Origin: Cricetomys ansorgei
Taxonomy: Eukaryota > Chordata > Mammalia > Rodentia > Nesomyidae
Reading direction: 5' to 3'
DNA length: 64,000 nt
NCBI GenBank assembly: GCA_026225945.1
Contig: JAMJFZ010001133.1
Coordinates: forward strand, 720,501-784,500
Shown here: one piece after another, positions 32,804 to 43,189 of the stretch
Position numbering within the stretch: the first letter of the stretch is position 1
Layout of the letters: each line of letters begins with the position of its first letter
Notes under the pieces: generated by a model
What the model was told of the DNA's origin: nothing
The model's database searches: none
Seen by the model: the letters and a program-made list of their open reading frames with translations, nothing else
Program-made: the position numbers and the translations under genes

Positions 32804-35800
32804 ATGAACTTGGCCGCAGACCCGGCTCCCGGCCGCAGGCGGCTCCCGCTACCCTCTCCATCCCTGTGCCAGTTGCTGCGGGTCTGGGGGCTGCTGTCGC
32901 TGCTCCCGGGCCCGGCCCGAGTCCAAGCGGCCGAACAGCGCCAGGTGTTCCAAGTGATGGAAGAGCAGCCTCCGGGGACGCTGGTGGGCACCATCCCAAC
33001 GCGCCCAGGCTTCACCTACCGGCTCAGTGAAAGCCACGCCCTGTTCGCTATTAACAGCAGCACCGGAGCGCTGTACACCACGGCCACTATCGACCGCGAG
33101 AGTCTGCCCAGCGACGTGGTCAACCTGGTGGTCCTTTCCAGCGCACCCACCTACCCCACCGAGGTGCGTGTGCTGGTGCGTGACCTCAACGACAACGCCC
33201 CAGTCTTCCCGGATCCATCGATCGTAGTCACTTTCAAGGAGGACAGCGGCAGCGGGCGTCAGGTCATTCTGGACACCGCCACCGACTCTGACATCGGCTC
33301 CAACGGCGTGGACCACCGCTCCTACCGCATCGTCCGTGGCAACGAAGCGGGCCGCTTTCGCCTGGACATCACCTTGAACCCCAGTGGCGAGGGCGCATTC
33401 CTGCATCTGGTGTCCAAGGGCGGGCTGGACCGCGAGGTCACGCCTCAGTACCAGCTCCTGGTGGAGGTGGAGGACAAGGGTGAGCCAAAGCGGCGGGGCT
33501 ACCTTCAGGTCAACGTGACTGTACAGGACATTAACGACAATCCCCCTGTGTTTGGCAATTCCCATTACCAGGCGGGGGTGCCTGAGGACGCGGCTGTGGG
33601 CTCCAGTGTCCTGCAGGTGGCAGCGGCGGACGCAGACGAGGGCACCAATGCGGACATCCGTTACCGGCTGCAGGATGAGGGAACTCCCTTCCAGATGGAC
33701 CCGGAGACGGGGCTTATCACCGTGCGGGAGCCGCTAGACTTCGAAGCCCGGCGACAGTACTCGTTGACGGTGCAGGCCACCGACCGGGGCGTGCCCTCGC
33801 TCACCGGGCGGGCAGAAGCGCTCATCCAGCTGCTGGATGTCAATGACAACGATCCGGTCGTGAAGTTTCGCTATTTCCCCGCCACCTCGCGCTACGCTTC
33901 GGTGGATGAGAACGCTCAGGTGGGAACCGTGGTGGCTCTGCTCACCGTGACCGACGCGGACTCCCCCGCGGCCAATGGAAACATCTCGGTGCAGATCCTC
34001 GGGGGCAATGAACAGCGCCACTTTGAGGTACAGAGGAGCAAGGTACCCAACCTGAGCCTCATCAAGGTGGCCAGCGCCCTGGATCGGGAGCGCATCCCTT
34101 CCTACAACCTCACAGTCTCGGTCTCGGATAACTCCGGGGCGCCCCCTACCGCTGAGGTTCAGTCGCGCTCATCCGTGGCCAGTTTGGTGATTTTCGTCAA
34201 TGACATCAATGATCACCCTCCAGTCTTTGCGCAGCAAGTGTACAGAGTGAACCTGAGCGAGGAGGTGCCTCCGGGGAGTTATGTGAGTGGGGTGTCTGCC
34301 ACCGACGGCGACTCCGGTCTCAATGCTAACCTGCGTTACAGCATCGTTTCTGGAAATGGATTGGGCTGGTTCCATATTAGTGAGCACAGTGGCCTAGTGA
34401 CCACCAGTGCTGCCGGAGGCCTTGACCGGGAACTTGCCTCCCAGATTGTACTGAATATCAGTGCCCGAGACCAGGGGGTCCACCCCAAGGTGTCTTATGC
34501 TCAGCTTGTGGTAACTGTCTTGGATGTCAATGATGAAAAGCCGGTGTTCAGCCAGCCAGAGGGCTATGAGGTGTCTGTGGTTGAGAATGCTCCAACTGGC
34601 ACGGAGCTGTTGGTTCTTGGGGCAACTGATGGGGATCTGGGTGACAATGGGACAGTGCGCTTCTCCCTGCAAGAGACGGAGAGTGACCACAGGCTCTTCC
34701 GCCTGGATGCTGTATCTGGGAGGCTAAGTACTATCTCCTCCCTGGACAGAGAGGAACAAGCCTTCTACTGTCTATTGATTCTAGCCACAGACCTGGGCTC
34801 CCCTCCCCAGTCATCCACAGCTCAGGTAAATGTCAGTCTTCTGGATATAAATGACAACAGCCCTGTGTTCTACCCAGTCCAATACTTTGCTCATATTCAG
34901 GAGAATGAGCCTGGAGGTAGCTATGTCACCACAGTGTCTGCTACTGACCCAGACATGGGTCCCAACGGAACTGTTAAGTACAGTATATCAGCTGGGGACA
35001 GGTCACGGTTTCAAATTAACGCTAAGAGTGGAGTTATTTCTACAAGATTGGCCCTAGATAGAGAAGAGAAAACAGCTTACCAGCTGCAAATAGTGGCCAC
35101 GGATGGGGGCAATTTACAATCTCCTAACCAGGCTATTGTAACAGTCACGGTGTTAGATACACAAGACAACCCACCCGTGTTCAGCCAGGCTGCCTATAGC
35201 TTTGTGGTCTTTGAGAATGTGGCGCTGGGATACCACGTGGGCAGTGTTTCTGCAACTACCATGGACCTCAATGCCAACATCAGCTATCTCATCACTACTG
35301 GGGACCAGAGAGGTATGTTTGCTATGAATTCTGTCACAGGGCAGCTGACCACAGCAAGTGTGATCGACAGGGAAGAACAGTCCTTTTATCAACTGAGAGT
35401 AGTGGCCAATGGGGGTGCTGTAACAGGAGACACCATGGTTAACATCACTGTGAAAGATTTGAATGACAATGCCCCCCATTTCCTCCAGGCAGTGGAAAGC
35501 ATAAATGCAGTGGAGAACTGGCAGGTGGGACATAGCATCTTCCAGGCCAAAGCAGTGGACCCTGATGAAGGTGTCAATGGCAGGGTGCTCTATAGTCTGA
35601 AGCAGAAGAACCCCAAGAACCTGTTTGCTATTAACGAACAGAATGGGAACGTTAGTCTGCTGGGCACCCTGGATGTCCAAGCTGGCTCATACCAGGTAGA
35701 AATCTTGGCCTCGGATATGGGGGTCCCCCAGCTCTCCTCCAGCATTATTTTAACAGTTTATGTTTATGATGTAAATGACAACCCGCCAGTGTTTGACCAG

Positions 35801-37981
35801 ATTTCCTATGAGGTCACACTTTCTGAGTCAGAGCCTGTGAACACTCGATTCTTTAAAGTGCAAGCTTTTGATAAAGATTCTGGTGCCAATGGGGAAATCG
35901 CGTACACTATCACAGATGGGAACACCGGGGATGCCTTTGGCATATTCCCAGATGGCCAGTTGTATGTAAAAACTGAATTGGACCGTGAACTTCAGGACAG
36001 ATATGTATTACTGGTTGTTGCCTCTGACCGGGCAGTGGAGCCCCTAAGTGCTACTGTGAATGTCACTGTGATTTTAGAAGATGTGAATGACAATAGACCT
36101 CTGTTTAATAGCACCAATTACACATTTCATTTCGAAGAGGAGCAGATTGCTGGGTCATTTGTAGGCAAAGTCAGTGCTGTCGATAAAGATTTCGGGCCAA
36201 ATGGGGAAGTGAGGTATGCTTTTCAGGTGGCACAGCCCGATTTTGAGTTGCACGCTGTTACTGGGGAAATCACCAACACTCACAAGTTTGACAGGGAGTC
36301 ACTCATGAGGAGAAGGGGAACAGCAGCGTTCAGTTTCACAGTGATAGCCACAGATCAGGGCCTCCCTCAGCCTCTCAAGGACCAGGCCACCGTGCATGTC
36401 TACACAAAGGACATCAATGACAATGCCCCCAAGTTTCTGAAAGACTTTTACCAAGCTACAGTATCAGAGACGGCAACCAATCTGACCCAGGTCTTACGAG
36501 TGTCAGCCTCAGACGTGGATGAAGGAAGTAATGGACTCATTCATTACTCTATCCTCAAAGGAAATGAAGAGAGACAGTTTGCCATAGACAGGTCCTCTGG
36601 CCAGGTGACTCTCATAGGCAAGTTAGACTATGAAGCGACCCCAGCCTATTCCCTCCTTATCCAGGCAGTGGATTCCGGGGCCATCTCCCTCAACTCAACC
36701 TGTACTCTAAATATTGATATTTTGGATGAAAATGACAACACTCCCTCTTTTCCGAAGTCAACGCTATTTGTGGATGTTTTGGAAAACATGAGGATTGGTG
36801 AACTTGTGTCCTCTGTGACTGCCACTGATTCTGATTCAGGTGTCAATGCTGATTTACACTACACTATCACAGGGTCAAACAATCACGGGACTTTCAGTAT
36901 TAGTCCAAACACCGGGAGTATCTTCCTGGCCAAAAAGTTGGACTTTGAGACCCAGTCCTTATATAAATTAAATATAACAGCGAAAGACCAAGGGCGGCCA
37001 CCTAGGTCATCCACGATGTCGGTGGTGATCCATGTGAGGGACTTCAATGACAACCCCCCAAGCTTTCCTCCAGGAGATATTTTTAAGTCTATAGTGGAGA
37101 ATATTCCCCTCGGTACGTCTGTCATCTCTGTGACAGCACACGACCCAGATGCGGACATCAATGGGCAGCTGTCTTACGCCATCATCCAACAGATGCCCCG
37201 AGGCAACCACTTCAGCATAGATGAAGTCAAAGGAACCATCTACACCAGTGCTGAGATCGACCGGGAATTTGCCAATCTCTTTGAGTTAACTGTGAAAGCC
37301 AACGACCAAGCCGTGCCGATAGAAACCAGGAGGTATGCTTTGAAAAATGTGACCATTTTGGTGACAGACCTCAATGACAATGTCCCGATGTTTATATCAC
37401 AAAATGCCCTGGCTGCAGACCCTTCAGCCATGATAGGTTCTGTCCTGACCACCATCATGGCTGCAGACCCAGATGAAGGCGCTAATGGCGAGGTGGAGTA
37501 CGAGATACTCAACGGGGACACAGACACCTTCACTGTGGATCGTTACAGTGGAGACCTTCGTGTGGCGTCTGCATTGGTGCCTTCGCAGCTCATCTACAAC
37601 CTCATCGTATCAGCCACAGACCTGGGCCCGGAGAGGAGGAAGTCAACCACAGAATTGACTGTCATCCTCCAGGGCCTCGATGGGCCTGTTTTCACACAGA
37701 ACAAATATATAACCATCTTGAAGGAAGGGGAGCCCATTGGCACCAATGTTATATCCATAGAAGCAGCCAGTCCCAGAGGGTCAGAAGCCCCAGTGGAATA
37801 CTACATTGTTTCCGTTCGTTGTGAAGACATGACTGTTGGACGTCTCTTTACCATTGGACGGCAGACTGGTGTCATTCAAACTGCAGCCATTTTGGACCGG
37901 GAGCAGGGAGCGTGTCTCTACCTGGTGGATGTTTATGCCATAGAGAAGTCATCTGCCTTTCCCAGGACACAAAGAGCAGAG
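32804..37981 (+). CDS. Fat4: FAT4 (protocadherin Fat 4), first coding exon, partial CDS
   Basis: Encodes the N-terminal 1726 residues of FAT4, a giant atypical cadherin of about 5000 residues in mammals. It binds DCHS1 on adjacent cells and controls planar cell polarity and Hippo-linked growth. The ATG (A at -3) is chosen because it begins the known N-terminus; a signal peptide (hydrophobic about 21-36, cleavage near 42) follows. Cadherin repeats end in DxNDN-type calcium linkers near residues 127, 242, 345, 467, 574, 681, 785 (DTQDN), 885, 989, 1093, 1203, 1308, 1413 and 1522, then a degenerate LQGLDGP near 1626. That makes 15 full repeats plus most of the 16th; the family has 34. The exon ends GCAGAG|GTAAGAACT in phase 0. 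The frame is fully open; no later exon is seen. The remaining repeats, EGF/laminin-G domains, membrane segment and tail lie downstream of this window. Confidence 0.98.
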
Positions 37982-38125
37982 GTAAGAACTTGTATTTCTT
38001 TATTATTTGCTTTGGGTATTTTTTTTTTAATGCCTTTGTCATTGTGTTTACTCTCTATGGTTTTGTTCTGTTTTCATGGCTATTTTTACAAACAAGGACA
38101 ACCTAAAAATGTTGTTACACACTGA

Positions 38126-39830
38126 CAGAGTTTCAGAAAACGCAGCCAGGCTATCATCAATAATGAACTTTTAAAAACTTTAATGTCCCTTAACCGCAAT
38201 TAGGAGTGTAAGGCTACTGACACAGCTTTAGCCAATTGCAGAAGTCATTAAAGGCCGTTTGCATGAGCATTGGCCACTGCACTAACCTAGGCCTCTCTCA
38301 GTAAAGACATCAGCTGACGGGTGGACAGCCTCAGAGTTCAGCAATCGCTGTTCCAAGGTGAAGGGCTTTGCTAGAACTCTGAGTGGCTTGGGTGAAGACG
38401 GAGCCTGCGTGGCAGTTTACATCAGGATGACATTGACTTCCCCGTCCTCAGCAAGCTTGGCGGACTCTTTATAGACAGTGAGTAATCTCAATGTGCTGAG
38501 CCAAGTTTGTGGAGATGCCTGATTTCATCTGCCTGCAGGGCTTACAAACTAACTCCTGGCATGGAGGAAACACTTTTCTTTCTTCCTAAACTAACTTGTG
38601 TAGCTGTGAACAGTTAAATCAGAAATTCCACTCTGGCTCTTGCGATAAATTTGTGCTGTTTGATGCCACTTGCCCTGTTCTCCAGGTGGGAAAGATTGCT
38701 CCATGCACAGTCCTTTCCTGAGCTCATCCCTAAGAAGAGGATACTGGATCTCTTCCTCCACCCATCCTATTATCATTGGTTGGCTTCTTCTTAGTTAAGA
38801 GCCTTCATTCACATAGCCAGAGCTATGTGAAAATCACTAAAGATTGATCAGCTATCTTCTAGAAACCCGAATGATGTTTCTGGAGTTCTTCCTCTGCTCT
38901 TTCCATTCCCCTCTGAGATATTCTAGATTCTGTCACTCAGCCAAAAACTCAAAATATCAAATGTGGTTTCTGATGCTTGGCAGTGATCCAAACACAACAT
39001 GGTGGTGAAATTGAGGCTGCTGTGTTTATTTGCTTGCTTTCTCCTTGCGGGGAGATCAGGGATGCTTTCATTTTGAAGGCTTGTTTTTATTATTATCTTT
39101 TGAAATTCTCTATGATTATTTATTTTTGTGATCACTAGCTGTATGCATCCAACGGATGGGATTAGAGGGCATCAGCCCTCATTAGAAATATAATTCCCAA
39201 TAGTATGTATTGTAAGTGGATTTCAATTTTTCCTTGCAAGTCTTGCCCCTGAGAGACTTCAGAGACAAATTGTCTCTTTAAACCTCCTTACTTTTTTAAA
39301 AGATCTTAACACCAGAGTTTTTTGGTTCTGCTCAGGTCATGATTTTTGTATAATTTTATTTTGATTTGAGGTTATCCCCTCTCTCTCTCTCTTTCTTCTC
39401 TGTAGTTATTTCTGAGATGAACAGCTTTGATTAGTTTAAAAACCAAAATATTTACCAAAGGCTGGCAATTAAGTCTTTCTGGATAATGGCTTAATTTGTT
39501 AAACAGATGACGTGATTAGGTGTTTATTTCAGTCAAATGCTTTTATTAGAGGAGTACAGAGCACGGGAAGGAATGCTCGTGGATGCCCTTAGAAGCTCCA
39601 TCAATCCTGTGATTTGCTCATCAGATAGGGGAATATTAGCTTGCTTCAAATGAGCCACATACAGTCATGTCTCTGAAATAGGCATGAAGACTAAAAGTAA
39701 TTATTACAAATAATTTGTGTTAGGAATGGGGATAGTATGCCCACTGGTTCTTGAACCTCAGGTAATATCAGTATGAAAGATAGCCATTCAGGCTTCCTGT
39801 GCTCCCTGCATTGACAAACCAAAGGAGAAT
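38126..39830. other. Intronic, no repeats recognised
   Basis: Single-copy-looking sequence next to the exon. The open frame that continues from the exon stops at 38123-38125. A short CT run lies at 39380-39400. No polyadenylation signal of the AATAAA form occurs in the first several hundred bases; an ATTAAA is at about 38247. Confidence 0.45.
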
Positions 39831-39837
39831 CAGTCTG

Positions 39838-39985
39838 AGGGTGTGTATGTGTGTGTGTGTGTATGTGTGTGTGTGTCTGTGTGTGTCTGTGTGTGTCTGT
39901 GCATGAATGCTTGCTTCTGTGTCTACCTGTGGAAGTGTGTGTGCCTGTATGTGAGTGTGTATGTTTGTATATATGTGTGTGCATA
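39838..39985. repeat. (GT)n-rich interrupted array
   Basis: GT dinucleotides interrupted by ATGT, CTGT and GCATGAATG units. Long His/Thr frames on the minus strand arise from it and are not genes. Confidence 0.9.
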
Positions 39986-40845
39986 AATGTGGATAACCTC
40001 TGTATACTAAAATGCTGACATTACAAACCAACTTTGAGTTCTCCAACTCCAGCCACTCCTGAAATTTAAAGCAATTTTTAAAAATTTGTTTTGCTCCAAG
40101 AATACTAAAAGCAGTAGTTTGGAGCTAAAATTTTATATTATTATTGATTGTGTTTTTCTCATATATAAAGTAAACTAGTTTTTTTTTCATTTTGCTCAAC
40201 TGATTTATTATGATTCTGCAGAGAAGCTATAATGTGTTGATAGCAGAGGTAACTTGTGCATTGTTTGTTTTCAGGTTCAGACTTTCTAATGGCTATGAAA
40301 ACATGCATTTGTCTGATCTGATAGGAGTCTGGAATGTTTGCTCAGGGTTCAGGCCAGTGTCACTGCAGGCCATTTTCTGTGTGATAAGAGGGTCAGAGGA
40401 AAAGATGGACAGTTGGCTTGCATTCTCTGTCTAGTTCTGATGCTTGAGGTGGCCATAGGAGATGTATCTTCCATATTGCTCACTCTGGACACTTACCCAA
40501 GGGACACATTGTCTCACTCTGTCCATCAGAGCTAAAGCTTGATAGGGGCAGTAATGTCTCTAAGGGCAGTCTTCTGTAATATGTCAATTAATTAATTAAT
40601 TAATTTTAATCAAAATTAAAAATCTGTGTTGTAGCCATCCAATCATGTTGAGTGCCAGATGTAGCCATGGATTCAGGGTAAAAGGCAGTTTGTTCTTTGT
40701 CTAATTCAATCCCCAGTCCTAGTCCTGGAGCCCTGGAACATTTTGGCCTCCATTCAATTTCAACTTAAGCCTAGAACTAGAAGGCTTCAGCCTCAGCCTC
40801 CATACAATCTAGAACATTTAAGCCTCTGATACTTATTGCTAACTG
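39986..40845. other. Intronic AT-rich, nothing recognised
   Basis: A (TTAA/ATTA)n tract lies at 40587-40608. No gene or nameable repeat. Confidence 0.4.
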
Positions 40846-41330
40846 AGCCATTCTGACTAGTTCCTTCTGAACTCAGAGCTGTACTGAACTCAAACTTTTC
40901 TCCAAGTTGCTAGTTTATACTGACCTTCTGAGCTGGCTGTTTATTTCTGACTGAAGTCTTCTGACTTTGGCAGACTCTGGATGACTCCTGAAACTTCTCT
41001 GACTGAACTGCTCTGCTCTGCTTCAAACTGACTCATTCTTCCGGTCCAATACCGACTTCTGCTGAACTGCTTATGTCTCTGCCTCAGATTTCTCAGACTC
41101 CTCAGACTGCTTTTGCCTCAGTGTTTTGTCCTCTGTCTGCCTGCTTCAGACTGCTCGACTCTCTGAGCTGAGATCCTGCATTTCTATCATGAGAGTTGAG
41201 CGTGTCCTCACTCTGACACACTCTGCCAACTCTTCCTCTGATTTGTAACTTTGTCTGACCTTTACTTTGATTTCTCTCAGACATTGTTTCCTGTCTGACA
41301 TTGACTCTTTCTGAGCTCTACTTGCTTCTA
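40846..41330. repeat. Degenerate CTGA(A/C)CT-rich tract
   Basis: For nearly 500 bp the plus strand keeps returning to TCTGACT, CTGAACT, CAGACTG and CTCTGC words at irregular 10-20-bp spacing, with very few A-runs or CpGs. It looks like an eroded short-unit tandem array or part of an unnamed rodent repeat. A B1-like fragment (GGGATTAAAGGCATGTGCTA) follows at about 41347-41400. Confidence 0.55.
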
Positions 41331-41424
41331 CATTGCTTCTTTCTTAGGGATTAAAGGCATGTGCTACCACTGCTTTCTGAATACTGTGATTAAAGGTGTG
41401 TAGAATTCTTTATTCATTTCATTT

Positions 41425-41560
41425 GGACCACACAGGCCTCTGAATGTGATCCATTCATATAGCAGGCCCCTGGATGAAATCCCTTCATATAGATCTTTGG
41501 ATTTGATCCTTTCCTAACTATCACACAGGCCTTTCAATGTGATCCTTTCCCAGAGCAGCC
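41425..41560. repeat. Imperfect tandem repeat, about 30-37 bp units
   Basis: Four related units follow each other. They are built on CAGGCCTCTGAATGTGATCC, CAGGCCCCTGGATGAAATCC, ATCTTTGGATTTGATCCTTT and CAGGCCTTTCAATGTGATCC. Unit spacing is 30-37 bp and divergence is high. Confidence 0.7.
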
Positions 41561-41630
41561 ATTCTTCTACACTGTTTTATTCACAAACTTTCAATTTAGG
41601 GTCTCTGTTAGAGATCATGATAACCAGGGG

Positions 41631-41955
41631 CTTTTTTTTTTTTTTTTGTCAGTCTTTGTTATTTCCGAGTCTCATTTTATTACCCAGCATGCAGTAGTTG
41701 CTGCAAACTTGTTATTGCTGAATAACATGGCAGAAGAACCAAGGTCAGAACATCGAGGAGTAAGTCCAAGAAAATCTGTGGGAAGGGAGGGCGTAGGTAA
41801 ATTTGATCCATTAGTTGGATAAGAGCAGAGAATAGCAATTATCTCTGTTCTAGAAACCAAACGAGGATAGTCAGAAACTCCGAAGAACAGAGGAAAGGAA
41901 ATGAGTGTTCTGACACTGGGTGACTGTGAGTGGAATGGGGGCTGCACCCCCTGGA
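41631..41955 (-). mobile_element. Possible retrotransposed 3' end fragment
   Basis: A T-run at 41632-41647 followed by GTCAGTCTTTG reads on the minus strand as sequence ending in a poly-A tail. On that strand AATAAAATG lies about 30 bases before the tail, like a genuine polyadenylation signal. The body (to about 41950) is unrecognised and its 91-codon frame has no domain. No convincing target duplication found, so it may instead be an LTR or chance T-run. Confidence 0.3.
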
Positions 41956-42069
41956 TTCACATATGCTGCTTTCCAGGCCACTGACCTATAGACCCCATTA
42001 TGCTCCTGTGTAACTCCCGAAGGGGCTTCTGTTTAAGGGTATGCCTTAACTGTTTTTCTTTACTAGTTT

Positions 42070-42383
42070 TAATGGCTTGAGTGAGAACTGTCCCCTATAA
42101 GTTCCTGTATTTTGGAACTTTTAGGAGGTAGAACTTTGATAGGGGAATCACTGGGGGAGGCTTTGAGAGTTTGGAGCCTCACCCTACTTCTAGTTTTTGT
42201 CTCTACTTCCTGTTTGCAGTTGAAATACAATTTCTCAGCTTCCTTCTCCTGGCTTGCTGCCGTGCCTGTCCATCACAATAGACTTTTAATCCTCTAGAAG
42301 CATAAGCCAAGATGAATGCTTTTGTCTGTGAGTTGCTTTCAGTCATGACATTTCATCTCAGCAACAGAAAAGTAACTGATGAG
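42070..42383 (+). mobile_element. MaLR-type LTR (ORR1/MLT1-like)
   Basis: It contains TTTTGGAACTTTTAGGAGGT and GGGGGAGGCTTTGAGAGTTT, then CATAAGCCAAGATGAATGCT, and ends CTCAGCAACAGAAAAGTAAC. Block order is that of MaLR LTRs. Strongly diverged. Confidence 0.65.
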
Positions 42384-42568
42384 CTAATTTTAACAAAGCA
42401 ACATAAAAATATAGGATAATGATTTTTTTTTGTTCGTTTAAAGACATTACATGTTCGAACTTGAAAATTGGAAGTAATGATGTCTTACATTTAAAAATTC
42501 TTCTTGGCTTATGACATACAGAATATAGTAGGAGTCTCAAACTTTTTTTTTTCCCCCAGTTGATTACA

Positions 42569-42570
<2 letters not shown>

Positions 42571-42618
<48 letters not shown>
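42571..42618. repeat. (GT)24 microsatellite
   Basis: An uninterrupted GT run. A pyrimidine run (TTTTTTTTTTCCCCC) lies 14 bp upstream. Confidence 0.97.
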
Positions 42619-42620
<2 letters not shown>

Positions 42621-43004
42621 CAGTTAAAATATCTGAGAGTACTTCATTCCTAAACAGGTATTTTGAGTAGGGTAATGGAAAAGTATTTTGGTATGGTCCC
42701 CTATTCAGATAATTATTGATTTTACCATCCCAGGAGGGACAATGCCTTGGGACTTACCTTCAGCACGGTAGGAAACTGTCAGCAGATTTTTCTTGCAGCT
42801 ATGTGGAAGTCTATAGCTTAGGCTGCATTCTCAATGGGTCTTCACCTGTTTCAGATGCACCAATCAGCCATTTGTAATGCAGGAAATATTGGTATAAATG
42901 ATGGCGACTTTGTCAGACAGAACTTTTTTGAGTTGTTTACTTGTGAATTTCAAATATGCTTGTTTTAAATGCTGGACGATCTAACATTTTGAAGACTATG
43001 TTTG

Positions 43005-43145
43005 TGCTTGCATGAGTGTGTTTGTGTGTATGTGCATTTGTGTGTAAGTGTGTTTATATGTGCTGTATGTTATGTGTGCGTGATTGTGTGTTGTATGTAT
43101 ATGTGTATGCATTGCATGTATGTGTGTTTATACATGCGTGTTTAT
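43005..43145. repeat. TG-rich degenerate tract
   Basis: Irregular GTGTGT, TATGTG and TGCATG units with no clean period. Confidence 0.75.
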
Positions 43146-43189
43146 TGAGATGTAATCAAGCCTTGCTACTCCGCCAGCTTATTACATAA

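Larger units (their letters stand above)
30790..34300. promoter_or_regulatory. Fat4: CpG island over Fat4 5' end
   Basis: CpG dinucleotides are dense from about 31060 through the 5' UTR and into the first 1.5 kb of the coding exon. They become sparse after about 34300. The rest of the window is CpG-poor apart from isolated motifs. Boundaries are by eye. Such islands mark promoters of widely expressed and developmental genes, which fits Fat4. Confidence 0.85.

Noticed and set aside
32849..33565. 238-codon open frame on the minus strand inside the Fat4 exon
   Set aside because: It mirrors the GC-rich, strongly biased codons of FAT4. It has no domain and lies fully antisense to a conserved exon.
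35153..35680. 175-codon minus-strand frame in the Fat4 exon
   Set aside because: Antisense shadow of repeated cadherin coding sequence, with no initiation or domain evidence.
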